Source: an uncultured Bacillota bacterium
GTDB taxonomy: Bacteria; Bacillota; Dethiobacteria; DTU022; UBA8154
Direction of reading: 5' to 3'
DNA: 64,000 nucleotides
Assembly (NCBI GenBank): GCA_937973635.1
Contig: CALJJZ010000029.1
Span: 33,191-97,190 of the forward strand
Under the pieces are notes generated by a model. It did not search any database, was not told the origin of the DNA, and saw nothing but the letters and a program-made list of their open reading frames with translations. The translations under genes were made by a program, and so were the position numbers. How positions within the stretch are numbered: position 1 is the stretch's first letter; each line of letters begins with the position of its first letter. Below, in pieces: positions 41,962 through 50,997 of this stretch.

Positions 41962-44439
41962 ATGGAAAAGTACAGGGTAGAAGCAGCGAAGCTTTATAAA
42001 AAGTGTGATCCGGAAATGTTTAAATTTGAGACTACTGCGGAAATCCCTCCCCTGGAAGGAATTCTGGGGCAGGAGCGGGCAGTCCGGGCCACAGAATTTG
42101 GTCTGCATATCAAAAAGTATGGTTATAATATTTTTTTTACCGGCCATACAGGGACAGGGAAAATAAGCTATGCCCGCGCCGTGGTGCAGGAGATGGCAGA
42201 AAAAGAGCCGGTTCCCGATGACTGGTGCTATTTATATAACTTTAAAAACCCGGGGGAACCCCTTGCCCTCAACCTGCCTGCAGGTATGGGCAGCATTTTT
42301 TCCCGTGATATACACGATCTTCTGGAGGATTTAAAAGAGGTTATTCCTAAGGTTTTCAACACGGAGGAATATGAACGGCAAAAGGCCTCCCTGATTAAAA
42401 AATTCCAGGAAGTACGCAGTATGCTTATGGAGGAACTTAACAGGGTGGCCCAGGAGAATGGGTTTATCCTTAAGCGTACTGCCACGGGTTTTTTAACGCC
42501 TGTCCCGGTAAAAGACGACAGGGAGATGAGCGAAGAAGAATTTAATCAGCTGGCACCGGAAGAACGGGAAGAGCTGGAGAAGAAGTCTACGGAAGTCCAG
42601 CTTAAATCCATGGAGATTGTGCGGCGGGTACAAAATGAAGAGAGGAGCCTTAAAGAGGAATTCCGTGAACTGGAGCACAAAACGGGGCTGCATGCGGTGG
42701 GGCACCTTATTGATGAACTGAAAGAGAAATATGCCGATTTTCCCAAGGTGGCCGGTTATCTGCAGGAGCTACAGGAAGATGTGCTGGAGAACCTGGCAGA
42801 TTTCCGTGATGATGAGGATGAAAAGCAGTTACCCTTCCCCTGGTTAAAACGAGAAGCAACTGCTACCAAGTACATGGTAAACCTCGTTATTGACAACAAA
42901 GATACCAAGGGGGCCCCTGTAGTAATAGAAACAAATCCTACTTATTATAATCTTGTGGGCAGAGTTGAATATGAAAATAAATTTGGTATGATTACTACCG
43001 ACTTTACCATGATTAAAGGGGGGGCTTTTCATCGGGCCAATGGTGGCTACCTTATCTTGCAGGCCAAGGACCTGTTACTTAATTTCCACTCCTGGGAAGC
43101 GTTTAAACGTATCCTGAAAACAAAAGAGCTGCGTATTGAAACCCTTGCCGAACAGTACTCTTTGCTTACCATGGCTACTTTAAAGCCGGAGCCTATACCC
43201 CTTGATGTTAAGGTTATTATCATTGGTAATCCCTTTCTGTACCAGATCCTTTATCGCTATGACGAAGATTTTCGCAAGCTTTTTAAAATTAAAGCAGACT
43301 TTGATATTGAAATGGACAGGTCTCTGGAACACATGTCCAAAATGGCTAATTTTATTTCAGCCCATTGCCGGCGGGAAAACCTGCGCCATTTTGACCGCAG
43401 CGGGGTTGCACGTATGGTGGAATACAGCTCCCGTCTGGCAGAGCACCAGGAAAAACTGTGCACCTGTTTTAATGAAATTATAGAAATACTCTATGAAGCT
43501 GATGCCTGGGCAGAGATCGAGGGTCGGGAGATTGTAAGCGCAGCCCAGGTGGAGCGGGCGATCAACGAAAAAGTGTTTCGCTCGGATAAGTATGAACAGA
43601 AGCTCCTTGAAATGGTGCGAGAGGGGCAGTTACTCTTTGACTTTAGCGGGGAAAAAGTGGGCCAGGTCAACGGTCTGGCTCTTCTTGATATTGGTGATTA
43701 TGTTTTTGGCAAACCGTCACGTATTACAGTTGCCACATATCTGGGAAGGCGGGGTATCGTGAATATTGAGCGGGAAAGTAAAATGAGCGGCCGTATCCAT
43801 GATAAAGGAATATTGATTATCAGCGGTTATTTGGGCCAGAAATACGGCCGGCAGATTCCGCTGACTCTGTCTGCCAGTATCTGCTTTGAGCAGTCATACG
43901 ATGGGGTGGAGGGCGACAGTGCTTCAAGCGCTGAGCTTTATGCTCTTATTTCCAGCATTGCCGATGTTCCGTTGAAGCAAGGCATTGCTGTTACCGGATC
44001 TGTAAACCAAAAAGGGGAGATACAGCCTGTAGGGGGAATTACGCGTAAAATCGAAGGTTTTTTCACCGCCTGCAAGGTTAACGGTCTTACAGGAAAGCAG
44101 GGGGTAATTATTCCCCATCAAAATATTGTTAACTTGATGTTGGATCAGGAAGTTTTGCAGGCTGTAAAAGAAAACAGGTTCCATATCTATGCCGTTAAAA
44201 CAGTAGAAGAGGGGATAGAGATCCTTACGGGTATGCCTGCGGGGCAACCGGACGCTGACGGCAATTATCCCGAGGGCACCATAAATTACCTGGTATTAAA
44301 AAGGTTGCAGGAATATAACGATCTGCTTGACAGACAGGGGAGCGAGCAGGATAAAGAGTCAGGGAAAAACGGTGATAAAGAAGAAAAACCGGCGGAGCAG
44401 AATGGAGAAAAAGACGGAGGCAACACTGACGGAAAATGA
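41962..44439 (+). CDS. Lon-like ATP-dependent protease (LonB-like AAA + S16 peptidase)
   Basis: Walker A GHTGTGKISYA; S16 catalytic GDSASSAE and Lys-containing region (GGITRKIEGFF). Confidence 0.9.
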   Translation: MEKYRVEAAKLYKKCDPEMFKFETTAEIPPLEGILGQERAVRATEFGLHIKKYGYNIFFTGHTGTGKISYARAVVQEMAEKEPVPDDWCYLYNFKNPGEPLALNLPAGMGSIFSRDIHDLLEDLKEVIPKVFNTEEYERQKASLIKKFQEVRSMLMEELNRVAQENGFILKRTATGFLTPVPVKDDREMSEEEFNQLAPEEREELEKKSTEVQLKSMEIVRRVQNEERSLKEEFRELEHKTGLHAVGHLIDELKEKYADFPKVAGYLQELQEDVLENLADFRDDEDEKQLPFPWLKREATATKYMVNLVIDNKDTKGAPVVIETNPTYYNLVGRVEYENKFGMITTDFTMIKGGAFHRANGGYLILQAKDLLLNFHSWEAFKRILKTKELRIETLAEQYSLLTMATLKPEPIPLDVKVIIIGNPFLYQILYRYDEDFRKLFKIKADFDIEMDRSLEHMSKMANFISAHCRRENLRHFDRSGVARMVEYSSRLAEHQEKLCTCFNEIIEILYEADAWAEIEGREIVSAAQVERAINEKVFRSDKYEQKLLEMVREGQLLFDFSGEKVGQVNGLALLDIGDYVFGKPSRITVATYLGRRGIVNIERESKMSGRIHDKGILIISGYLGQKYGRQIPLTLSASICFEQSYDGVEGDSASSAELYALISSIADVPLKQGIAVTGSVNQKGEIQPVGGITRKIEGFFTACKVNGLTGKQGVIIPHQNIVNLMLDQEVLQAVKENRFHIYAVKTVEEGIEILTGMPAGQPDADGNYPEGTINYLVLKRLQEYNDLLDRQGSEQDKESGKNGDKEEKPAEQNGEKDGGNTDGK

Positions 44440-45194
44440 TGCAGGCATATAGCGGGCTGGCGCGAATCTATGATTATCTCTTGACCGGCGTGGACTATGA
44501 AGCATGGGCTGATTATGTGGAAAAGTTGTTTGCTTTTTTCCATGTTAAGCCGCGCTATATCATTGATTTGGCCTGTGGCACCGGCAATTCCACCCTGCCC
44601 TGGGTACGGCGCGGTTATCCCTGTGTGGGGGTAGATCTGTCTGCAGAGATGTTGCAGGTGGCCCGGCAGAAAGCCCTCGATTGTAATCTTAACGTCACCT
44701 TTTTGAAACAGGACCTGCGCTCTCTGCAGTTGCCGCAACGGGGAGATGTGGCCCTCCTTTATCAGGACGGTTTGAATTACTTGCTCAGCATAGACGATTT
44801 GCGCCGGGCTTTTTACAGTATCCGTAACTGTGTTTATCCCGGTGGTTTTTTTATTTTTAACCTGAATATGCTTGAATACCTGCCAACCAGCCATACTCCT
44901 CAACTCTCCTTTCTGGACGAACCGTCCCTTACGCTGCTCTGGGAAAGCGCCTATACAGAAGAGGAGCGCATCTGGAGGATACATCTAATAGCGTTTTTAC
45001 AGGAAGAAGGTAGTTTGTATAGGAAAATTGAAGAAAAGCACTTGGAACGCTCCCATTCGCGGGAAGAGGTCGAAGCCCTTTTGGCGGAGACCGGTTGGGG
45101 CCTGCGGGGATGTTTTAAGGCGTTTACTCTAACAGAGCCGACGCCAACAGAACGCAATATTTTTTATATAATCCAGCGGGAGGAACGTCCATGA
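44436..45194 (+). CDS. Class I SAM-dependent methyltransferase
   Basis: Motif I IIDLACGTGNSTLP; overlaps the lon stop codon by 4 nt. Confidence 0.85.
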   Translation: MMQAYSGLARIYDYLLTGVDYEAWADYVEKLFAFFHVKPRYIIDLACGTGNSTLPWVRRGYPCVGVDLSAEMLQVARQKALDCNLNVTFLKQDLRSLQLPQRGDVALLYQDGLNYLLSIDDLRRAFYSIRNCVYPGGFFIFNLNMLEYLPTSHTPQLSFLDEPSLTLLWESAYTEEERIWRIHLIAFLQEEGSLYRKIEEKHLERSHSREEVEALLAETGWGLRGCFKAFTLTEPTPTERNIFYIIQREERP

Positions 45195-45655
45195 ATGTTG
45201 TCCTTGTTGAACCAGAAATTCCCCAAAATACAGGAAATATTGCCCGGACCTGTGTTATGACAGGGTCTGTCCTCTATCTTGTGGGAAAATTGGGTTTTTC
45301 TCTGGAGGATCGATATTTGCGTCGTGCCGGGTTGGATTACTGGCCGTACTTGCGTTATTACTGCTATGACGACTTGCCTACACTGCAGGCTCATTTCAGT
45401 AAAAGTAATTTTTATTTTTTTACTGCCAGGATAAAGAAAAAAATATATACAGAAGTTGCCTATAAAGATGGAGATTTTCTTGTTTTTGGCAGGGAAACGT
45501 CGGGCTTGCCCGCAGAAATACTGTATAAACATGAAGAGGCCTGCCTGCGTATTCCTATGGTTGAGGAGGTGCCCCGTTCTTTGAACCTTTCCAATGCCGT
45601 AGCAGTGGTCCTCTATGAGGCTTTGCGCCAGCAGGGATTTCCGGGGATGTGCTGA
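45191..45655 (+). CDS. trmL: tRNA (cytidine(34)-2'-O)-methyltransferase (SPOUT family)
   Basis: MNVVLVEPEIPQNTGNIARTC, FGRETSGLP, SLNLSNAVAVVLYEALRQ. Confidence 0.95.
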   Translation: MNVVLVEPEIPQNTGNIARTCVMTGSVLYLVGKLGFSLEDRYLRRAGLDYWPYLRYYCYDDLPTLQAHFSKSNFYFFTARIKKKIYTEVAYKDGDFLVFGRETSGLPAEILYKHEEACLRIPMVEEVPRSLNLSNAVAVVLYEALRQQGFPGMC

Positions 45656-45676
45656 ATAAGCCCGAAGGTCAGAAAG

Positions 45677-45708
45677 CAGACAAGACAGCCTTTTGACTGT
45701 CTTGTCTG
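45677..45708. terminator. Perfect 12-bp inverted repeat between convergent genes (probable bidirectional terminator)
   Basis: CAGACAAGACAG-ccttttga-CTGTCTTGTCTG. Confidence 0.6.
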
Positions 45709-45734
45709 ATGCTATAGAGATTCTGGAAAAAATT

Positions 45735-45929
45735 TTAAGATTCACCGCCGCCGCCGCGCATTTCAACATTCCTGCGGGCGAAGAGGTAATAAGCGTTGTA
45801 GAGAGCGACGATGATGCCGAGGATAATGTTGTTTGCAGCCAGGGTGGTCGGGGCCATAATTGGCGTAAAGTTTACGATTGCCAACCAGATGCCCACAATC
45901 AGATGGATAATGTGAAAAGTTGTCATCAT
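45735..45929 (-). CDS. Small two-TM protein, SPW-repeat-like
   Basis: IHLIVGIWLAIVNFTP...NNIILGIIVALYNAYYLFA; AAGGAGGGGGA RBS on the - strand. Confidence 0.65.
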   Translation of the reverse strand: MMTTFHIIHLIVGIWLAIVNFTPIMAPTTLAANNIILGIIVALYNAYYLFARRNVEMRGGGGES

Positions 45930-46073
45930 ATTTTCCCCCTCCTTTCGACCAATAGCTTAACCACCTTGGAGCAAAATATACTGGCAGGGAGGGCAATATT
46001 TTGAATATATATTACGATCTTGTAAGTTTTATCTGTGGTTGCCTTAACTTTATTCCATGGCAGGTGAGACGGT

Positions 46074-46889
46074 TTGCCTAAAGAGATAAAAGGGGATTTT
46101 ATTAAATTTTTAGGTACGGCAGGGGCGCGTTTTGTGGTTTCGAGGCAATTAAGGGCCTCGGGCGGTATCTGGTTTCAGTTGGGCGGAGAAAGAGTGCTGG
46201 TAGATCCCGGGCCCGGTTCTTTGGTGAAATGCATTTCTTCCCGTCCCAAGTTAGATCCCGGAGGTTTGGACGGTATTATTCTCACCCATCGCCATCTTGA
46301 TCACAGCAATGATGTTAATGCTGTCATTGAAGCGATGAGTGACGGCGGAAGCAGGAGAACCGGTTTTTTATATGCGCCCCGCGATGCTTTTGAGGGGCCT
46401 GATCCCGTTGTCCAGTTATATGTGCGTGCTTTTTTAGGGGAGATGGCCTTTCTGCAGCCTGGTGGGGAATTAAAACGCTGCTCTTTTAGCTTGAAAACAC
46501 CTGTGTTGCATCACCATCCGGTGGAAACTTACGGGTTAAAGTTCGTTTTGCCCCATCTTAATATCTCTTTAATTGCCGACACTGCCTATTTCCCTGAGCT
46601 TATAGACCACTACAGGGATGCTGATATCTTAATTATTAACGTTGTAATTTTCCAGGATGTTATGCCCAAAAAGATATACCATTTAAACTATAGCCAGGCC
46701 CGTGAACTGATCCGTAATATAAGACCCAGGTTGGCTATCCTTACCCATTTTGGTTTGACCATGCTTAAAGAAAAACCATATCTCCTTGCCAGACAGCTGC
46801 AAGAAGAACTTAAAACCAGGGTAATTGCTGCAAGCGATGGGCTAATGCTGCCTCTAGATGCAGATATGCCAGGCGGGGCCATAATTTGA
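46074..46889 (+). CDS. MBL-fold metallo-hydrolase
   Basis: LTHRHLDHSND metal-binding motif, ADTAYFPEL; TTG start. Confidence 0.88.
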   Translation: MPKEIKGDFIKFLGTAGARFVVSRQLRASGGIWFQLGGERVLVDPGPGSLVKCISSRPKLDPGGLDGIILTHRHLDHSNDVNAVIEAMSDGGSRRTGFLYAPRDAFEGPDPVVQLYVRAFLGEMAFLQPGGELKRCSFSLKTPVLHHHPVETYGLKFVLPHLNISLIADTAYFPELIDHYRDADILIINVVIFQDVMPKKIYHLNYSQARELIRNIRPRLAILTHFGLTMLKEKPYLLARQLQEELKTRVIAASDGLMLPLDADMPGGAII

Positions 46890-46933
46890 GCTGTCTAAGT
46901 AATTTTAAAGAGGTGGGAGAGGAGTGAGCTGAT

Positions 46934-47215
46934 TTGTTTGTGGCGGCATGTCAGTTAAACTTAATCTTGCCGGAAGGAAGCTCTTTAAAGGAGAAGCGAA
47001 ATGTTGTTAAAAGTATCCTGCAGAGGCTGCGCAGCCGTTTTAACATTTCCGTGGCCGAGGTGGGAGCCCATGAAGCCCTGCGCCGTGTGGAAATAGGATT
47101 TGCCGCGGTCAGCAACGAAACCGCATACCTGGAAACTTTGATCCAGAAGGTAATCAACTTTATTGAACTGGATGGCCGCGTAGAAATTGAGAATATAGAT
47201 ACGGAATTCCTCTAA
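46934..47215 (+). CDS. DUF503 (YlxP-like) family protein
   Basis: SLKEKRNVVKSILQRLRSRFNISVAEVG signature. Confidence 0.9.
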   Translation: MFVAACQLNLILPEGSSLKEKRNVVKSILQRLRSRFNISVAEVGAHEALRRVEIGFAAVSNETAYLETLIQKVINFIELDGRVEIENIDTEFL

Positions 47216-47265
47216 AAACACCCTTTATTATGTTCTGATTCCGGGGATATTATTAAGGGTGTTTT
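47215..47265 (+). terminator. Hairpin AAAACACCCTT...AAGGGTGTTTT overlapping the RBS of the next gene
   Basis: Perfect 11-bp inverted repeat ending two nt before ATG at 47267. Confidence 0.6.
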
Positions 47266-47266
47266 G

Positions 47267-47962
47267 ATGGTTTACTTCAATATTATTCTCCGGACGATAA
47301 TGATTTATATAACGGTACTGGTGGTTATGCGCCTCATGGGCAAACGGGAGGTGGGGCAGCTGTCCACCTTTGATCTGGTTGTGGCCATTATGATTGCAGA
47401 GATTGCCGTATTTCCACTGGAGGATCTGAGCATACCTTTTTATATGGGGCTTATACCCATGTTTGTTCTTGTGGGGATGGAGATCCTGATTGCTTACCTG
47501 CTCCTGCGTAACAGGTTTTTGCGTGGTGTGATCGAAGGAAGTCCCAGTGTCCTCATCAGTGGTGGTAAAATAATGGACAGGGAGATGCGCAGGCAGCGCT
47601 ATAATATTAATGATCTGCTGGGGCAGCTGCGCCAGCAGAATATCTTTAATGTTGCCGATGTGGAGTATGCTATTTTAGAAACGTCAGGGAAGCTCAGTGT
47701 GATGACCAAGTCTGCCAAAAGGCCGATTATGCCTGCTGACTTGGGGCTTAACCCCAAGGTAGAGTCTATACCGGCGCCATTTATCCTCGACGGGGAAATA
47801 ATAGAAAAAAGTTTGGAATTTCATGGACTCTCCTTGCCATGGCTCGAAGAGATACTGCAGCAACATAATCTTAAAATTAAAGATGTTCTTTATGCCGGCC
47901 TGGACTGTGAGGGGAAACTTTACCTCAGCGAAAAAGAACAAAAAAGTACAGGGAGAAAGTGA
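47267..47962 (+). CDS. DUF421 (YetF-like) membrane protein
   Basis: VVMRLMGKREVGQLSTFDLVVAIMIAEIA signature. Confidence 0.92.
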   Translation: MVYFNIILRTIMIYITVLVVMRLMGKREVGQLSTFDLVVAIMIAEIAVFPLEDLSIPFYMGLIPMFVLVGMEILIAYLLLRNRFLRGVIEGSPSVLISGGKIMDREMRRQRYNINDLLGQLRQQNIFNVADVEYAILETSGKLSVMTKSAKRPIMPADLGLNPKVESIPAPFILDGEIIEKSLEFHGLSLPWLEEILQQHNLKIKDVLYAGLDCEGKLYLSEKEQKSTGRK

Positions 47963-48045
47963 CGGCAATATTTTATGTGCCGGTCGTTACTTATGCTTGG
48001 CTTAGCATCTTTTATTTTTTTTAATTTTTTTCAGGAGGCTCGATA

Positions 48046-48621
48046 GTGGGCGTTATTCATCGTTCCCTTGATATGGCCAAACAAATTGTCAGTGTTGTTC
48101 TTAAACCTGGCGATACGGCAGTTGATGCGACTGTGGGAAACGGTAGAGACACTGTCTTTTTGGCGCGCCTGGTGGGAGAAAGGGGGAGAGTTTGGGCCTT
48201 TGATATTCAACAGCAGGCCCTTGCTGCAGCAGCCAAGCTCCTGGAAAAAGAGGGACTAGCTTCCCGTGTGACCCTCATACACCGTGGTCATGAAGATCTT
48301 GCCCGTTATGTGGATGACAATGTTGGTGCTGTGATGTTTAACCTCGGCTATCTGCCGGGAGGGGATCGTTCCCTTGTTACCCGCCCCGATACTACTCTCC
48401 TTGCCTTGGAAGCAGCTTTGCTTAAGCTGCGTCCTGGCGGAGTGGTTACCGTGGTTATCTACAGGGGACATTCAGGAGGAAAAGAAGAAGAAGAGTCTTT
48501 GCTCGGGTTTTGCAGCAAACTCAACCAGGCCAGTTATACTGTTATGCATTACCGTATGCTTAACCAAATTAACGACCCTCCGTCACTGCTGGCTATTGAA
48601 AAGTTGATCCAGGAGGTGTGA
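48046..48621 (+). CDS. Class I SAM methyltransferase, YtqB/rRNA methylase family
   Basis: DATVGNGRDTVFLA, FNLGYLPGGD. Confidence 0.88.
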   Translation: MGVIHRSLDMAKQIVSVVLKPGDTAVDATVGNGRDTVFLARLVGERGRVWAFDIQQQALAAAAKLLEKEGLASRVTLIHRGHEDLARYVDDNVGAVMFNLGYLPGGDRSLVTRPDTTLLALEAALLKLRPGGVVTVVIYRGHSGGKEEEESLLGFCSKLNQASYTVMHYRMLNQINDPPSLLAIEKLIQEV

Positions 48622-48625
48622 ATTA

Positions 48626-49144
48626 ATGCCGAAATATTTTTCCGTAGTAGGCTACAGCGGCAGCGGCAAAACAACCTTAATCTACAAACTGGTAAAAGAG
48701 CTGGGAAAGCGTGGTTATAAAATTGCCGTAGTTAAGCATGATCCTAAAGAACATGGCTCTGTAGACAAAAAAGGCAGCGACACAGACCTTTTTTGGGAGG
48801 CAGGCAGCGCCGCGGTTATGCTGGCTTCGCCGTCCCGCCTGGCCCTTTTTCGACGCACGGAGGGGGAGCTTCCCCTTTCCGAACTCCTCTCCCTGTGCGG
48901 AGCAGTAGATTGCGTAATCCTGGAGGGGTACAAGAGCATGCCTTACCCCAGGGTGATTCTCTGGTCTCCTGCTCAAGAGCCTCCCTACCTGCCGGAAGCG
49001 GAGGTCCTTGCCCTTGTCTACAAAAAAGAAGATAGTGAAAAAGTTAAGGGACATTGTTACGGTAAAAATGTCCCCTTAATTATGCGAGATAACCTAGGAG
49101 AATTGGCAGACTTGCTCGAAGGCTATCTGCAAGACAATGGATAG
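48626..49144 (+). CDS. mobB: Molybdopterin-guanine dinucleotide biosynthesis protein MobB
   Basis: VVGYSGSGKTTLIYKLV, VKHDPKEH, ILEGYKSMPYPRV. Confidence 0.93.
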   Translation: MPKYFSVVGYSGSGKTTLIYKLVKELGKRGYKIAVVKHDPKEHGSVDKKGSDTDLFWEAGSAAVMLASPSRLALFRRTEGELPLSELLSLCGAVDCVILEGYKSMPYPRVILWSPAQEPPYLPEAEVLALVYKKEDSEKVKGHCYGKNVPLIMRDNLGELADLLEGYLQDNG

Positions 49145-49198
49145 GTAAAGCAATTCTACATTGTGATACTGCCTCCACTTTATGATAATAATTTTTTA

Positions 49199-49207
49199 TG
49201 GTATAAT
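49199..49207 (+). promoter_or_regulatory. Extended -10 promoter (TGGTATAAT) for the second gatCAB operon
   Basis: TG-N-TATAAT about 30 nt upstream of the RBS/GTG of gatC2. Confidence 0.55.
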
Positions 49208-49234
49208 CTCTAAAGCAACCAAGGGGGGAAGGAC

Positions 49235-49531
49235 GTGGGTAAATTGGAAGTATCCCTGGAAGAGATCAGACAAGCTTCCTCAGATGCCCGGCTTAATTTA
49301 ACACCTCAAGAAGAAAACGAGCTAAAAAATCAAATAACAGATTTTTTCAGACAGGTAACTTTTTTGCAATACTCTGAACTGGAAAAGGTTAGAGCGACAT
49401 ATTATCCCCATACCCAGGAGAATATCCTGCGCGAAGATCTGGTTAGGCCTTCCTTGCCACTGGAAATGGTAATGTTAAACGCACCTGATGCTGATACTGA
49501 TTTCTTTCATGTTCCCAAGATCGTTGAATAA
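49235..49531 (+). CDS. Divergent GatC paralog (GatC2)
   Basis: Aligns to GatC, with altered HVAxLARL (QASSDARLNLT) and linker; first gene of the second gatCAB operon. Confidence 0.85.
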   Translation: MGKLEVSLEEIRQASSDARLNLTPQEENELKNQITDFFRQVTFLQYSELEKVRATYYPHTQENILREDLVRPSLPLEMVMLNAPDADTDFFHVPKIVE

Positions 49532-49546
49532 CAGCCGAAGGGAGGC

Positions 49547-50983
49547 TTGATTTTGTCTGGAGATAAATTAACGGCTGCTGAACTGGCTGCTAGCATAAAG
49601 GAGGGCGCTCTCCAACTAACGGAACATGGTGAAAATGTTTCCAGGTTATGCACCAAAGCCCAGTCTGAATTTAACATATTTATAAATTTCAACCCAAACG
49701 ATATTACAAAGGAAAGTGAGCGTCTTGCCGGAAAGGTAGGGAGTGGAGCCGAATTGCCCCTTGCAGGTGTGCCCTTTTGCCTGGCTGATAATATTTGCAC
49801 TTTAGAGCTAAAAACAACCTGTGGTTCTCGTATGCTTGCTTCGTACCGGCCCCTTACCGAGGATGGCGCAGTCCGCAGGTTAAAAGAAAAAGGAGCCTTG
49901 CTGGCAGCAAAGGGGAATATGGATGAGTTCGGTATTGGAGCCGGGGGGAGAAACTCTTTCTTTGGCGCCATAAAAAACCCCTGCAACCCGGAGCATACAG
50001 GGGGTAGTGGTGCTGCCGCCGCCGTTGCCAGCGGTGCGGTTTCCTTTTCCCTGGCTACCGATCGCTGCGGCGAATTGCGTCAGGCTGCTGCCTATTGTGG
50101 AGTGCTTGGTTTAAAGCCTACCTATGGTAGAATTTCCCGGCAGGGGCTCATTGACAGTGCTCCTTCCATGGAACAGGCAGGTATCATTGCCAGGCAAACA
50201 AAGGATCTTGCTTCAGCCCTGAGTATTGTTTGCGGTGCAGACCCTCAGGATCCCACATCTTCTTCCTGTGGTGTTCCCGATTTTAATGCATTAATAGAAG
50301 AAAAACCACGCTCTGTTAAAATTGCATTGCCGTATCTCTGGGATGATTTGGCTGCCCTGGAGGGAGAAGTAAAAGACGCTATTGCCGCCTTGCTGTGCCG
50401 GTTGGAAGGTAATTACTTTTCCCTAGAAACCGTTCCGTTGGAATATTTCCACCATGCCTCCACAACAGCAGCTATGATCAGTGCTGTGGAAGCGTTCTCT
50501 AATTTGTCTAATTATGATGGAGTGCGTTTTGGCTTTAGGGGAGAAAGCAAGCACCTTCACGATATGTACCGGCAAACCCGCACTGAAGGTTTTAGCAGTA
50601 ACCTGAAAAAATTCCTTACTTTTGGCGCCCTTATTTCATCAGGAAAATATTACCATGATTGCTTTTTAAAAGCCCAGAAAATGCGCAGCCTGATTAAGGA
50701 CGAGCTGGAAAAATGCCTGCTTCAGTATGATCTCCTTGTTGTCCCTACTGTCCCCTTTAAGGCGCCGCTTTTAGGCAGCGGTATTTCCCCTTTGCTGCCT
50801 GACTTTGCTGCTTATTATACTGCTGCGGCAAGCCTGGCCGGGCTTCCGGCTTTAACCTTTCCTTTAAAGGACCCCGCACAAAAGGGGGGGCTGCCGGTAG
50901 CAGGATTACAGCTAATCGGAAAAGCCTGGGATGAAAAAACACTGCTGCAAGTTTCCTTGTTGCTGGAGGAGGAGCTGCTGTAA
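49547..50983 (+). CDS. GatA paralog lacking amidase catalytic residues (pseudo-amidase GatA2)
   Basis: Co-linear with GatA1 over its length, but ALKDN->CLADN (Lys->Ala), GGSSGGSA->GGSGAAAA, DTGGSIRQPA->DRCGELRQAA (Ser->Glu). Confidence 0.92.
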   Translation: MILSGDKLTAAELAASIKEGALQLTEHGENVSRLCTKAQSEFNIFINFNPNDITKESERLAGKVGSGAELPLAGVPFCLADNICTLELKTTCGSRMLASYRPLTEDGAVRRLKEKGALLAAKGNMDEFGIGAGGRNSFFGAIKNPCNPEHTGGSGAAAAVASGAVSFSLATDRCGELRQAAAYCGVLGLKPTYGRISRQGLIDSAPSMEQAGIIARQTKDLASALSIVCGADPQDPTSSSCGVPDFNALIEEKPRSVKIALPYLWDDLAALEGEVKDAIAALLCRLEGNYFSLETVPLEYFHHASTTAAMISAVEAFSNLSNYDGVRFGFRGESKHLHDMYRQTRTEGFSSNLKKFLTFGALISSGKYYHDCFLKAQKMRSLIKDELEKCLLQYDLLVVPTVPFKAPLLGSGISPLLPDFAAYYTAAASLAGLPALTFPLKDPAQKGGLPVAGLQLIGKAWDEKTLLQVSLLLEEELL

Positions 50984-50997
50984 AAAAAGAGGCTAAA

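Noticed and set aside
44286-44984. 232-aa antisense ORF across the lon/methyltransferase junction
   Set aside because: Overlaps two confident genes; composition typical of shadow frames.
45693-46004. 103-aa + strand ORF
   Set aside because: Antisense to the better-supported small membrane protein gene (45735-45929, - strand).
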